Source of the DNA: Bacteroides sedimenti
GTDB lineage: Bacteria; Bacteroidota; Bacteroidia; Bacteroidales; Bacteroidaceae
Direction of reading: 5' to 3'
Length of the DNA stretch: 64,000 nucleotides
Assembly (NCBI RefSeq): GCF_040365225.1
Contig: NZ_AP028055.1
Coordinates: 434,001-498,000, forward strand
The translations under genes were made by a program, and so were the position numbers. The notes under the pieces are model-generated. The model was not told where the DNA came from. It saw only the letters and a list, made by a program, of their open reading frames with translations, and did not search any database. Each line of letters opens with the position of its first letter. The stretch's first letter is position 1. Below are positions 8,062 to 16,706 of this stretch, in pieces.

Positions 8062-9492
8062 TTAATAAGCATCAAACCATAATTTTGTTATTAGATTATC
8101 GGTTCCCTGATGTGCAACAGCTGCTTTATAATTAATTCCATTAAGAGATTGTTCTGCCCCAGGATAAATGAATCGGACCGGGAATTTATTATCCAATACG
8201 CTGGCAGGTCCTGCTGTAAGAACCGGATAATCCAATCTTCTCCATTCTGCAAATGCTTCGAGCCCCTGGCCATATAATGAAATCCATTTTTGTTCGCCGA
8301 TAGATTTTTTGAAATTCGTTTTGTCGTACTGAACATCAGGCTGGGATAAATATGATGAAATGACTGTACTGTTTGTAATTCCAAACTGATTCAGTGAGGC
8401 TGTTATAGCTTTGTTGTAAAGTTCTTCACTATTTTGAGTCGTAAATCCACGAGCTGCTGCTTCAGATAAATTGAAAAGAACTTCAGCATAACTATAAAAT
8501 ACAGCTGGTGATTCAGCTTTTAAGAAATAACTTCCAGGTTTGGATGTTTTTGCAAAGCCAAGATTGTTGGCATCTGTTGTGGATAAGCCATTAGGTACTC
8601 CTACATAATTTGGTACGCTGGTATCAGTTGGTTTCTGTGCAAAAACAGCCAGACGAGGATCATTGATAGCTGATAATCTATCTACAACCGTTTTTGAAAC
8701 TCTGTAATCATCACGTGTTTCAAATGAAGCACTGAAAGGATTCTGCTGCGGTGATGCCGTATAGATAAATTGTGCCGTTTCTGTATTGCTGTTAATTAAT
8801 CCGGCTGATCCATTAAGAACACTGGCTATGACCGATTTCGCTTTTTCCGGTTCTTTATCTGAAATTCTCAAAGCGATGCGTAACCTTAGCGCATTAGCAA
8901 ATTTCTTCCAAGAAAGGATATTACCAGAGTAAATTATATCTCCTGATATTTTTTGTCCTTTTTCATTGAAAAGAGTCAGCGAATTCTCCAAATCAGCGAG
9001 TAATCCGAAATAAACATCTTTTTGATTATCATATTTCGGGATAATGCTTTTCCCAACTTCTGAATAAGGAATATCACCATAGGCGTCTGTAAGTAATAAA
9101 AATGCCCATGAACGAAGTGTTAGGGCTACACCTTTATAGTTACTGTTTGCTTTTTCGTCAGTCAGATCCAAAATAGTATTCAGGTTTGTGATAATTTGAG
9201 TATATCCGGTATTCCACAGAGATGTAAAGCTACTGTTTGAAAGGATATAGCAATCCGGTTCGGTGTATTGGATTTTAGCCCAATGCTGAACAAATAATAA
9301 TGAAGAATTATAATTATTTTCACTTCCCCAATAAAGATCCGCCGCTTTTTTTTCAGTAGCAGTGAGTAAATAATCCGGTAGTGGGTCCTCAGTTGCATTT
9401 GGGTTAATATTAATATCCGATAATTCGGCCTTGCAGGAAAATCCTGTAACAACAATTAAAAGAAGAGCTAGTTTGATTATATTTTTTTTCAT
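8062..9492 (-). CDS. SusD/RagB-family surface lipoprotein (SusD-like_2 type), PUL 1
   Basis: Outer-membrane glycan- or peptide-binding lid that works with the adjacent SusC channel. Residues 1-19 are a lipoprotein signal ending in GFSC, with Cys20 as the lipidated residue. The mature N terminus reads LSDININPNA, followed by the helical TPR-rich scaffold. The FAEWRRLDYPVL segment near the C terminus is characteristic of this SusD subgroup. 476 aa, normal length. It lies 11 bases downstream of its SusC gene, so the two are co-transcribed. There is no enzyme on the same strand beyond it, so the substrate cannot be deduced from this transcript. Confidence 0.92.
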   Translation of the reverse strand: MKKNIIKLALLLIVVTGFSCKAELSDININPNATEDPLPDYLLTATEKKAADLYWGSENNYNSSLLFVQHWAKIQYTEPDCYILSNSSFTSLWNTGYTQIITNLNTILDLTDEKANSNYKGVALTLRSWAFLLLTDAYGDIPYSEVGKSIIPKYDNQKDVYFGLLADLENSLTLFNEKGQKISGDIIYSGNILSWKKFANALRLRIALRISDKEPEKAKSVIASVLNGSAGLINSNTETAQFIYTASPQQNPFSASFETRDDYRVSKTVVDRLSAINDPRLAVFAQKPTDTSVPNYVGVPNGLSTTDANNLGFAKTSKPGSYFLKAESPAVFYSYAEVLFNLSEAAARGFTTQNSEELYNKAITASLNQFGITNSTVISSYLSQPDVQYDKTNFKKSIGEQKWISLYGQGLEAFAEWRRLDYPVLTAGPASVLDNKFPVRFIYPGAEQSLNGINYKAAVAHQGTDNLITKLWFDAY

Positions 9493-9503
9493 ATCATTTT
9501 TTT

Positions 9504-12500
9504 TTAAAATTTAAGACTGATGTTAACTCCATAGCTTCTTGTTGTAGGGAGCGACAAACTCTCAATGCCTTGTGCATTTCCTGTCGAGAAAGCATTTTCA
9601 GGATCAATGTTAGGAACATCTTTATAAATGAAGAATAGATTTCTTCCTATTACACCTATACTGGCCCCTGTAAGACTTAGTTTCTTAAGCCATTCACCTC
9701 TGAAATTATAGGCAAGTTTTAATTCTCTGAATTTCACGAAGGAAGAACTATAAACATATTGTTCATCAATGCTGTAAGTTGATTTATAATATTGAGAAGC
9801 GCTAATAATTTTAGTATTCTGTTTGCCGTCTGTTGTTACGCCTTTAAAGATCATACCATCATCATAAACGGTTTCTCCATTACTTGTTCCTTGTCCGTTT
9901 ACTGCTGCTACGGTTCCATTTGCTTTTATATTCCCCGGATAATAATAATACAATCCTCCATTTTCAGCACTTCTTCCTGGAAGTGTACTTGCTAATACTC
10001 CGGTATAACTTCCGGTTCTATTGGTTCCCGAATAAAGAGAGCCTCCTATACTTGCATCAATTAAGAATGAGAAGTCAAATCCTTTATATGAGAAACTATT
10101 TGTAATACCTCCGGTCCAGTCAGGAGTAAATTTACCCAGTATTTTCTTTGTAGGATCAGCTTGTGGAAGTCCATTTGCATTGACAATAATATTTCCAGAG
10201 TTGTCTCGCAGATAAGCATTACCAATCAAGGTTCCATAAGGTTTGTCTACTGCAGCTACCACTTGTACACTTCCATACGAACCTATTACGTAATTTTTAA
10301 TTCTTTTTTCATAATCAAGAACTTTAACCTGGCTTTTGTTTGTTGCGAAGTTTACACCCAAATTCCAGGAGAACTTCGGTTGTTTAATAACTGCGGCATC
10401 TAACTGTATTTCGAGACCTTTATTATTAATCTTTCCGGCATTAAGTAGTTTCTGTGAATATCCGCTTGCGGCACTAACATCTAATTTGAGTATCTGATCA
10501 ATACTATTGGTGTTGTACAATGAAATATCAAGACGTATCCGGTTTCTAAATAGTCCCAGATCTACCCCTAGTTCCGTAGAATTTGTACTTTCTGATTTAA
10601 GATTTTCGTTCAATCCAATTCCAGATGATGTTAATTGAGGATTTCCTTTAAATGCCTCAAGAGAATTAAAGGTAGTATATAATTGATACGGATCGGCATC
10701 GCTACCCACTTTAGACCATCCACCACGAATCTTGGCAAAACTCACAATACTACTTTTGATATTCAATGCATCTGTTAATATAATGCTGGCATTAACAGAT
10801 GGATAGAAATATGACTGGTTTTTCTTGGGAAGTGTAGACGACCAGTCGTTTCTTGCTGTGAGATTTAAATATGCATAACTTTTATATCCTATTTGTGCAG
10901 AAGCAAATGAACTATATGTACGCAGCTTTGAGTAAAAGTTTGAAGAGACCAGTGGGTCTCTCGAATTTGCAAGAGTGTAAAGCTTGGCAACAGCAAGCCT
11001 TGGAGCTTGTTGATAGTTCTGTTCAAACGTACGGTTACGCACATTATATCCACCAAATACATCTAGACTGATCTCTTTATTGATATTTTTATTGTATCTT
11101 AAAATGGCTTCCGTGTTTGTTTCGCTAACCCTATATGCATCTTCTTCATAAGAGCCATAAGGTGTTCCGTTTGTGCCATAAGCAATTTTTGCTTTTCTGC
11201 GATCATTATAAGTATCTGTTCCAGAACGCAGATTAAAAGTAAGTCCGTCTATAATAGTATAGTTTAGATGGATATCGCCGATAAGACGATCCTTTCTTTG
11301 ACTGGTTGTGTTATTGTTGGCCACCCAGTACAAATTACTGTAATAGCTGTTGTTCCAGTTATTATTCTGGTTCGCTTTTAATTCATTGATATCCACTTGG
11401 CGTCCAAACCAGGCAAACTGTAACATGGCACTTGACGATCTTTTTCCACCGGATGCAGGTAAGTTAGGAGAGTCGTTAATGATATAATTACCTGTAGCCC
11501 CAACTTTTAGCCTTTTATTAATGCTGTAGTTTGTGTTCACAGATACATTTGTCTTTCCTGTTTCACTGTTAGGTTCAATACCGTATTGCTTTTCATTATT
11601 CAGGGAAAGCCGAATATCATACTTATCTCCTGAACCGGCTATTGAAACGCCGTTGTTATAAGTAAACCCAGTCTTAAAATAGTCTCTGACATTGTTTGGA
11701 TGGGCAATGAATGGAACTGCTTCTCCATTCGAATTAAACTGAGGAATAAGCTGTCCGTTTAGTTTAGGTCCCCAGCTCTCATCAACTCCGTCATTTACTC
11801 CTGCTCCTTTTCCATCTACATAACTAAACAGCCCATTGCCCCCCTGGCCAAATTCATTTTGATACTTGGGCAACGTAAGAATGGAAGACAGAGTCGTGTT
11901 AGAATTAAAGGTAATTCCCAACCCTTTCTGTCCCTTTCCTGATTTGGTTTTGATAAGGATTGCTCCATGCGCTGCCCGCGATCCATACAAAGCAGCGGCA
12001 TTAGGTCCCTTTAAAACACTTAATGTTTCAATGTCTTCGGGGTTGATGTCGGCAATGGCATTCCTGAAATCTCTTGAACCGCCTGCACCCAACTGAGAAT
12101 TATCTACGGGAATTCCATCAATAACAAATAAAGGTTGATTATAACCGGCAATGGACGTTTCTCCTCGTATAATAATTCGGGAAGAACCAATGTCCCCCTG
12201 AGAGTTGGTTATCCTTACTCCGGCAATCTTTCCCGAAAGAGCATTCACTATGTTTGATTCTTTAGCCTCAGATACATCTTTTGATGATAGCTCCTGCGTA
12301 GAATATCCCAAAGATTTTTTTTCTTTCGATACCCCCAAAGCTGTAACCACAACCTCGTTAAGTGAATATGCATCAGGTGAAATCTGAATGTTGTATTCGT
12401 CACTGCTTGAAATGTTTACTGAATGAGGTTGAAATCCTAAATAACGCAGCTCCAGTTTATGGATGTTTTCATTAATTTCCAAAGTAAACTGCCCATTAGT

Positions 12501-12665
12501 GTCAGTCAATGTTCCTGTATTTGCTCCTACAGCTTTTACAACCACTCCGGGTAATGAGCTTCCATCTTCGGACGAGGATACTTTTCCACTTATTTTCCTG
12601 TTTTTCGCTTCAATGATCGATGTAAACAGAAATAATCCAATAAATAATATAATGATTTTTTTCAT
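9504..12665 (-). CDS. SusC/RagA-family TonB-dependent transporter, PUL 1
   Basis: Outer-membrane TonB-linked importer. Order along 1053 aa: signal peptide (1-20); carboxypeptidase-regulatory-like domain (about 24-105, ISGKVSSSEDGSSLPGV...); TonB-box-like LNEVVVTALG; plug domain (about 125-240, with PLFVIDGIPVDN and NPEDIETLSVLKGPNAAALYG); then the 22-strand barrel, ending in a strand finishing ISLKF. Divergent from the GH2 gene at 13188 across a 522-base regulatory region. No anti-sigma-binding STN domain precedes the regulatory-like domain, so control by a linked ECF sigma system is not expected. Confidence 0.95.
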   Translation of the reverse strand: MKKIIILFIGLFLFTSIIEAKNRKISGKVSSSEDGSSLPGVVVKAVGANTGTLTDTNGQFTLEINENIHKLELRYLGFQPHSVNISSSDEYNIQISPDAYSLNEVVVTALGVSKEKKSLGYSTQELSSKDVSEAKESNIVNALSGKIAGVRITNSQGDIGSSRIIIRGETSIAGYNQPLFVIDGIPVDNSQLGAGGSRDFRNAIADINPEDIETLSVLKGPNAAALYGSRAAHGAILIKTKSGKGQKGLGITFNSNTTLSSILTLPKYQNEFGQGGNGLFSYVDGKGAGVNDGVDESWGPKLNGQLIPQFNSNGEAVPFIAHPNNVRDYFKTGFTYNNGVSIAGSGDKYDIRLSLNNEKQYGIEPNSETGKTNVSVNTNYSINKRLKVGATGNYIINDSPNLPASGGKRSSSAMLQFAWFGRQVDINELKANQNNNWNNSYYSNLYWVANNNTTSQRKDRLIGDIHLNYTIIDGLTFNLRSGTDTYNDRRKAKIAYGTNGTPYGSYEEDAYRVSETNTEAILRYNKNINKEISLDVFGGYNVRNRTFEQNYQQAPRLAVAKLYTLANSRDPLVSSNFYSKLRTYSSFASAQIGYKSYAYLNLTARNDWSSTLPKKNQSYFYPSVNASIILTDALNIKSSIVSFAKIRGGWSKVGSDADPYQLYTTFNSLEAFKGNPQLTSSGIGLNENLKSESTNSTELGVDLGLFRNRIRLDISLYNTNSIDQILKLDVSAASGYSQKLLNAGKINNKGLEIQLDAAVIKQPKFSWNLGVNFATNKSQVKVLDYEKRIKNYVIGSYGSVQVVAAVDKPYGTLIGNAYLRDNSGNIIVNANGLPQADPTKKILGKFTPDWTGGITNSFSYKGFDFSFLIDASIGGSLYSGTNRTGSYTGVLASTLPGRSAENGGLYYYYPGNIKANGTVAAVNGQGTSNGETVYDDGMIFKGVTTDGKQNTKIISASQYYKSTYSIDEQYVYSSSFVKFRELKLAYNFRGEWLKKLSLTGASIGVIGRNLFFIYKDVPNIDPENAFSTGNAQGIESLSLPTTRSYGVNISLKF

Positions 12666-13187
12666 GTGTAATCTAAATAAAATAGTTTGTAGAATATTTA
12701 TAACTCTTTTTCTCTGAACTTTAATATGGTTCAGATAGAAATAAAATATGAGTGTTTAAAATGACTTTTACCTGTCTTATTGATTAATGATCAAAAAGTG
12801 CTAATGATATTAAGAGCAGGATTTTGTGTATACGAAAAAGGGAAGTGATTAGCATTGCATACACATTCGCATAGATGAAAAAGAACAATTGAGAGTATCT
12901 ATAGATACTTTTACTGGACTAAGGAACTCTAAAGCCGAGTGATACTTTTGGGTAATTCTGTAAGATTTCATAATTTATAAGCTTTTTGTTGCATAAATCT
13001 TTAATTATCTAAAACTTTTGCAAAGTAACGGATAATCAAAGGCACTCAAAACCCCTCATTTGGGGTATTTATCTACCATAATTAAGGTATGACGACAAAC
13101 ATTTGCAGATAGTTCAATAATCTTAACTTGTTGCATTACCATTATTTCCTTATTTTTGTTCCGAATACACAAATTTATCAAACACTT
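12666..13187. other. Divergent regulatory region between PUL 1 and the GH2 gene
   Basis: 522 bases without a gene. It holds two dyads: ACCCCTCATTTGGGGT (13051-13066, perfect 5-bp arms) and TACCATAATTAAGGTA (13074-13089, 14 of 16 positions symmetric). The GH2 promoter follows at 13127-13158. On the minus strand TTACTTTG near 13030 is one base from a -7 box and could serve SusC, but that would leave a leader of over 300 bases. No clear promoter is seen nearer the SusC start. Confidence 0.5.
13127..13158 (+). promoter_or_regulatory. Promoter of the GH2 gene
   Basis: CTTG (13127-13130), 20-base spacer, perfect -7 box TATTTTTG (13151-13158). The implied transcript starts near 13164, which excludes the in-frame start at 13128 and supports the ATG at 13188. 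Confidence 0.65.
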
Positions 13188-15683
13188 ATGAGAAAATTAA
13201 TGTTTTTTGCTCTGGTATGGTGCTGTACCGTATGTATGTTGTCAGCGCAGAGCCGTACTGAGTTTTTATTGGAGAAAGGATGGAAGTTCACCCGAACGGA
13301 CAATCCGGAATCTTATTCTCCCGGTTTTAATGATGCGAAATGGCAATCGGTTGTAGTTCCGCACGACTGGGCAATTTATGGCCCGTTCAGTTCACAGAAT
13401 GATATGCAGAAGGTGGCTATTTCTCAAGATGGCCAGAAAGCTGCGATGGAACATGCTGGTCGTACAGGCGGTCTTCCTTTTGTGGGTGTGGGCTGGTACA
13501 GAATTCACTTCAAAGCCCCTCAGTTTGCAAAGGGGAAGAAAGCATCTATTTTGTTTGATGGTGCAATGAGTCACGCTCGCGTTTATCTCAATGGTAAAGA
13601 GGTGGGATTTTGGCCTTACGGTTACAACTCATTCCATTTTGATATTACTTCGTACATGAAAGAGGGTGAAGATAACGTGCTGGCCGTTCGTCTGGAAAAC
13701 CTGCCTGAGTCTTCTCGCTGGTACCCCGGTGCCGGTCTTTACAGAAATGTACATGTAATTGTAACCGAAGATGCACATATCCCTGTTTGGGGAACTCAGC
13801 TCACTACTCCCGAGATTGCTTCTGATTTTGCAAAGGTGAACCTGAAAACCAAACTGGTTCGTCCTGCCGGTTCTAAACTTGATGACTTCCGTTTGGTAAC
13901 CGAAATAAAGGATGCCAATAATAAGGTTGTTGCAACCAACGAAGCCAAGATTACAAAATATGACGGTGATACGTTCGAACAGAACCTGTTTGTAGACCAA
14001 CCTAACTTGTGGGATACTGAAAACCCTTACCTCTATAAGGCGGTTTCAAAGTTATACGAAGGTTCTTCTCTGAAGGATGAATATACAACCACATTCGGAA
14101 TCCGTTCTATTCAGGTGATTCCTGACAAAGGTTTCTTCCTGAACGGAAAGAAAGTCATTTTTAAAGGAGTATGTCTGCACCACGACCTTGGCCCATTGGG
14201 CGCAGCAGTGAACGAAGCGGCTCTTCGTCGTCAGATTGTTCTGCTGAAAGATATGGGATGTAATGCCATCCGTACTTCTCACAATATGCCTTCACCTGAA
14301 CAGATTAAGGTATGTGACGAGATGGGTATGCTGGTAATGGCCGAATCTTTCGATGAATGGAAAGTCGCTAAATGTCAGAATGGCTACAATCTCGTGTTTA
14401 ATGATTGGGCAGAGAAGGATATGGTGAACCTGATTCACAACTTCCGTAATAATCCTAGTATCGTAATGTGGAGTATTGGTAATGAGGTTCCCGAACAATA
14501 TACTAAGGGCGGCAACAAGGTGGCGCGCTTCCTGCAGGACATCTGTCACAGAGAAGATCCTACCCGTCCGGTTACTCAAGGAATGGACAATCCGGGAGCT
14601 GTTCTGAACAACAACTTTGCAGCAGTGATGGATATTGCCGGAATGAACTATCGTCCTTTTAAATACCCCGAAGCATACGAAAAACTTCAGCAACAGCTGG
14701 TGTTGGGTAGCGAAACAGCTTCTACGGTAAGCTCACGCGGTGTATATAAATTCCCGGTTGAGCGCAAATCTATGGCAAAATACGACGACCACCAGTCTTC
14801 TGGTTACGATGTGGAGCACTGCGGTTGGTCAAACCTTCCGGAAGATGATTTCATTCAACATGAAGATCTTCCATACTGCATGGGCGAATTTGTGTGGACA
14901 GGTATCGATTATTTGGGTGAACCTACTCCATACTATACCGATTGGCCCAGCCACAGTTCCTTGTTTGGTATCATCGACCTTGCCAGCTTGCCGAAAGATA
15001 GATTCTACCTCTATCGCAGCCACTGGAATAAGGAGAAAGAGACTCTGCACATCCTTCCTCACTGGAACTGGAAAGGTCGCGAAGGGCAGGTAACTCCGGT
15101 GTTTGTATATACAAACTACCCTTCTGCCGAACTCTTTATTAACGGAAAGAGCCAAGGAAAGCGCACAAAAGATCTGTCGGTTACAATTGAAAACAGCAAA
15201 GACGATGCTTCCATGAAGGAACTGAAACGTCAGAAACGTTATCGTTTGATGTGGATGGATACTAAATATGAGCCGGGAACAGTGAAGGTTGTTGCTTACG
15301 ACAAGGATGGCAAGGCGGTTGCTGAAAAAGAAATCCGCACTGCCGGAGCACCTCACCACATTGAACTGGTTGCAGACAGAACTTCGCTCGCTGCCAATGG
15401 CAAAGACTTGGCTTACGTTACTGTGAAGATTGTGGACAAAGATGGTAACCTTTGCCCGGATGCCGATCGTTTGGTGAAATTCAAAGTGAATGGTGCCGGC
15501 TTCTATCGTGCAGGAGCAAACGGAGATCCTGCTTCTTTGGAACTGTTCCATCTGCCTCAGATGAGTTTGTTCAGCGGTATGCTTACTGCAATTGTTCAGA
15601 CAACCGAAAAGGGTGGTAAGATTACGTTGGAAGCAACTGCAAAAGGTGTGAAGGGCGGTAAGATTACCCTGGAAAGTAAATAA
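13188..15683 (+). CDS. Secreted GH2 family beta-galactosidase-like enzyme
   Basis: Retaining exo-glycosidase; beta-galactosidase is the commonest activity, but beta-glucuronidase or beta-mannosidase cannot be excluded. From the ATG at 13188 (831 aa): signal peptide 1-20 ending LSA-Q; sugar-binding jelly roll about 25-200; Ig-like domain about 210-310; TIM barrel about 315-620, with acid/base Glu433 in GNEVPE and nucleophile Glu567 in MGEFVWTG; a DUF4982-type domain (from about 640); and a C-terminal Ig-like domain containing TSLAANGKDLAYVTV. An upstream in-frame start at 13128 is rejected because the promoter lies downstream of it. The gene is divergent from PUL 1, and shared control across the common intergenic region is plausible. 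Confidence 0.9.
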   Translation: MRKLMFFALVWCCTVCMLSAQSRTEFLLEKGWKFTRTDNPESYSPGFNDAKWQSVVVPHDWAIYGPFSSQNDMQKVAISQDGQKAAMEHAGRTGGLPFVGVGWYRIHFKAPQFAKGKKASILFDGAMSHARVYLNGKEVGFWPYGYNSFHFDITSYMKEGEDNVLAVRLENLPESSRWYPGAGLYRNVHVIVTEDAHIPVWGTQLTTPEIASDFAKVNLKTKLVRPAGSKLDDFRLVTEIKDANNKVVATNEAKITKYDGDTFEQNLFVDQPNLWDTENPYLYKAVSKLYEGSSLKDEYTTTFGIRSIQVIPDKGFFLNGKKVIFKGVCLHHDLGPLGAAVNEAALRRQIVLLKDMGCNAIRTSHNMPSPEQIKVCDEMGMLVMAESFDEWKVAKCQNGYNLVFNDWAEKDMVNLIHNFRNNPSIVMWSIGNEVPEQYTKGGNKVARFLQDICHREDPTRPVTQGMDNPGAVLNNNFAAVMDIAGMNYRPFKYPEAYEKLQQQLVLGSETASTVSSRGVYKFPVERKSMAKYDDHQSSGYDVEHCGWSNLPEDDFIQHEDLPYCMGEFVWTGIDYLGEPTPYYTDWPSHSSLFGIIDLASLPKDRFYLYRSHWNKEKETLHILPHWNWKGREGQVTPVFVYTNYPSAELFINGKSQGKRTKDLSVTIENSKDDASMKELKRQKRYRLMWMDTKYEPGTVKVVAYDKDGKAVAEKEIRTAGAPHHIELVADRTSLAANGKDLAYVTVKIVDKDGNLCPDADRLVKFKVNGAGFYRAGANGDPASLELFHLPQMSLFSGMLTAIVQTTEKGGKITLEATAKGVKGGKITLESK

Positions 15684-15770
15684 TTATGTGCTTGATGCTC
15701 TTTGCTTGAAGCTGTTATAAATAAACGGGTTGCCCACTTAATAGAAAAATTCTAAGCGAGAGCGACTTTG

Positions 15771-15822
15771 AAAAAGGGACTGAGTACTAAACTTTACAAT
15801 ACTCAGTTCCTTTGTTTTTTAT
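15771..15822 (+). terminator. Terminator of the GH2 gene
   Basis: Stem AGGGACTGAGTA paired with TACTCAGTTCCTT, followed by TTTGTTTTTT. Confidence 0.75.
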
Positions 15823-15868
15823 TAATCTGTAAAAGAATGAAGTTTCAAATTGAATAATGGCTCGTATC

Positions 15869-16489
15869 CTAATGCTGTTCGGCTGGAACAATCTTCTTTT
15901 TATTATATTTCCCAGATTTCTTTTCTGCAGCTTTCATGAAATTACTGATTGAACGCAGCTTATCATTCACGTAATTGTAAATGAAATAAATAGAATCGTA
16001 CCTGTTTTTTATACTGTTTGAAGCCAGCCGGGTGTTATTATAGAAACTCTTATCAAGCATATCTTTCAGAGTGGTGTTATTCTCATTATCAGACTCCTCA
16101 ATGTCATTAATTTCAATCTTATATTTATTCCCGATGCATTCAATTCTCAATGTAAAGTGATAGATATACGTATGTGGGGTAGATGAAAACACCTTTCCTG
16201 TTCTGTAGTACCTACCAAATTTTCCTCTGTAAATTATTGTATTCCCTTTCTTATCGCCTAAAGGAACTGAAGGTGGAGGAGTCTCTTTGAAATAGTAGGT
16301 GATAGCCTCAACAGCTTTTTCGTAAAGAGACATATGACTGGTTTTGCTTACTGAATCGGTTATACAGAAATCAATGTTTCCTGCCTTATCAACAGGAATC
16401 TTATCAATCAGATAGAATAGGTCTTCTTTTGTTTGTCCCAGACATGTAATTGCCGAAAATAAAGACAATAGAAATAATACTCTTTTCAT
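15869..16489 (-). CDS. Secreted protein, probable DUF4468 (TBP-like fold)
   Basis: 206 aa with a signal peptide (MKRVLFLLSLFSAITCLGQ; cleavage or lipidation near residues 16-19). The centre (about residues 50-135) has the spacing I associate with DUF4468: a helix YEKAVEAITYYF, a Gly-containing strand IIYRGKFGRYY, then FTLRIECIGNKYKIEINDIE. Such proteins are exported and common in Bacteroides, with unknown function. The last ~30 residues are basic (KKSGKYNKKK). It stands alone on the minus strand, convergent with the GH2 gene. The family call is from memory of the pattern and is moderate. Confidence 0.65.
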   Translation of the reverse strand: MKRVLFLLSLFSAITCLGQTKEDLFYLIDKIPVDKAGNIDFCITDSVSKTSHMSLYEKAVEAITYYFKETPPPSVPLGDKKGNTIIYRGKFGRYYRTGKVFSSTPHTYIYHFTLRIECIGNKYKIEINDIEESDNENNTTLKDMLDKSFYNNTRLASNSIKNRYDSIYFIYNYVNDKLRSISNFMKAAEKKSGKYNKKKIVPAEQH

Positions 16490-16646
16490 ATTTGGTGTTA
16501 TATCAGTAGTAGATTAACGTTATAAACAATTGGTGCTTTGGCTATATAATTATACTCTGAAAATCCTTGATAATGAGATTACAATTTTAGTAACAACTAT
16601 TTCAAGAAAATAGTTCTCCCGACAATCTGATTTATGATACTTAATG

Positions 16647-16690
16647 AAAAAGCCTGTGTTACCATCAGGTTGATATCACAGGCTTTCAAT
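16647..16690 (-). terminator. Terminator of the sorting-domain protein gene
   Basis: AAAGCCTGTG paired with CACAGGCTTT around a loop; on the minus strand the stem is followed by a short T-run. It lies just past the stop codon at 16707. Confidence 0.65.
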
Positions 16691-16706
16691 ATATGGCTTT
16701 AAACGA

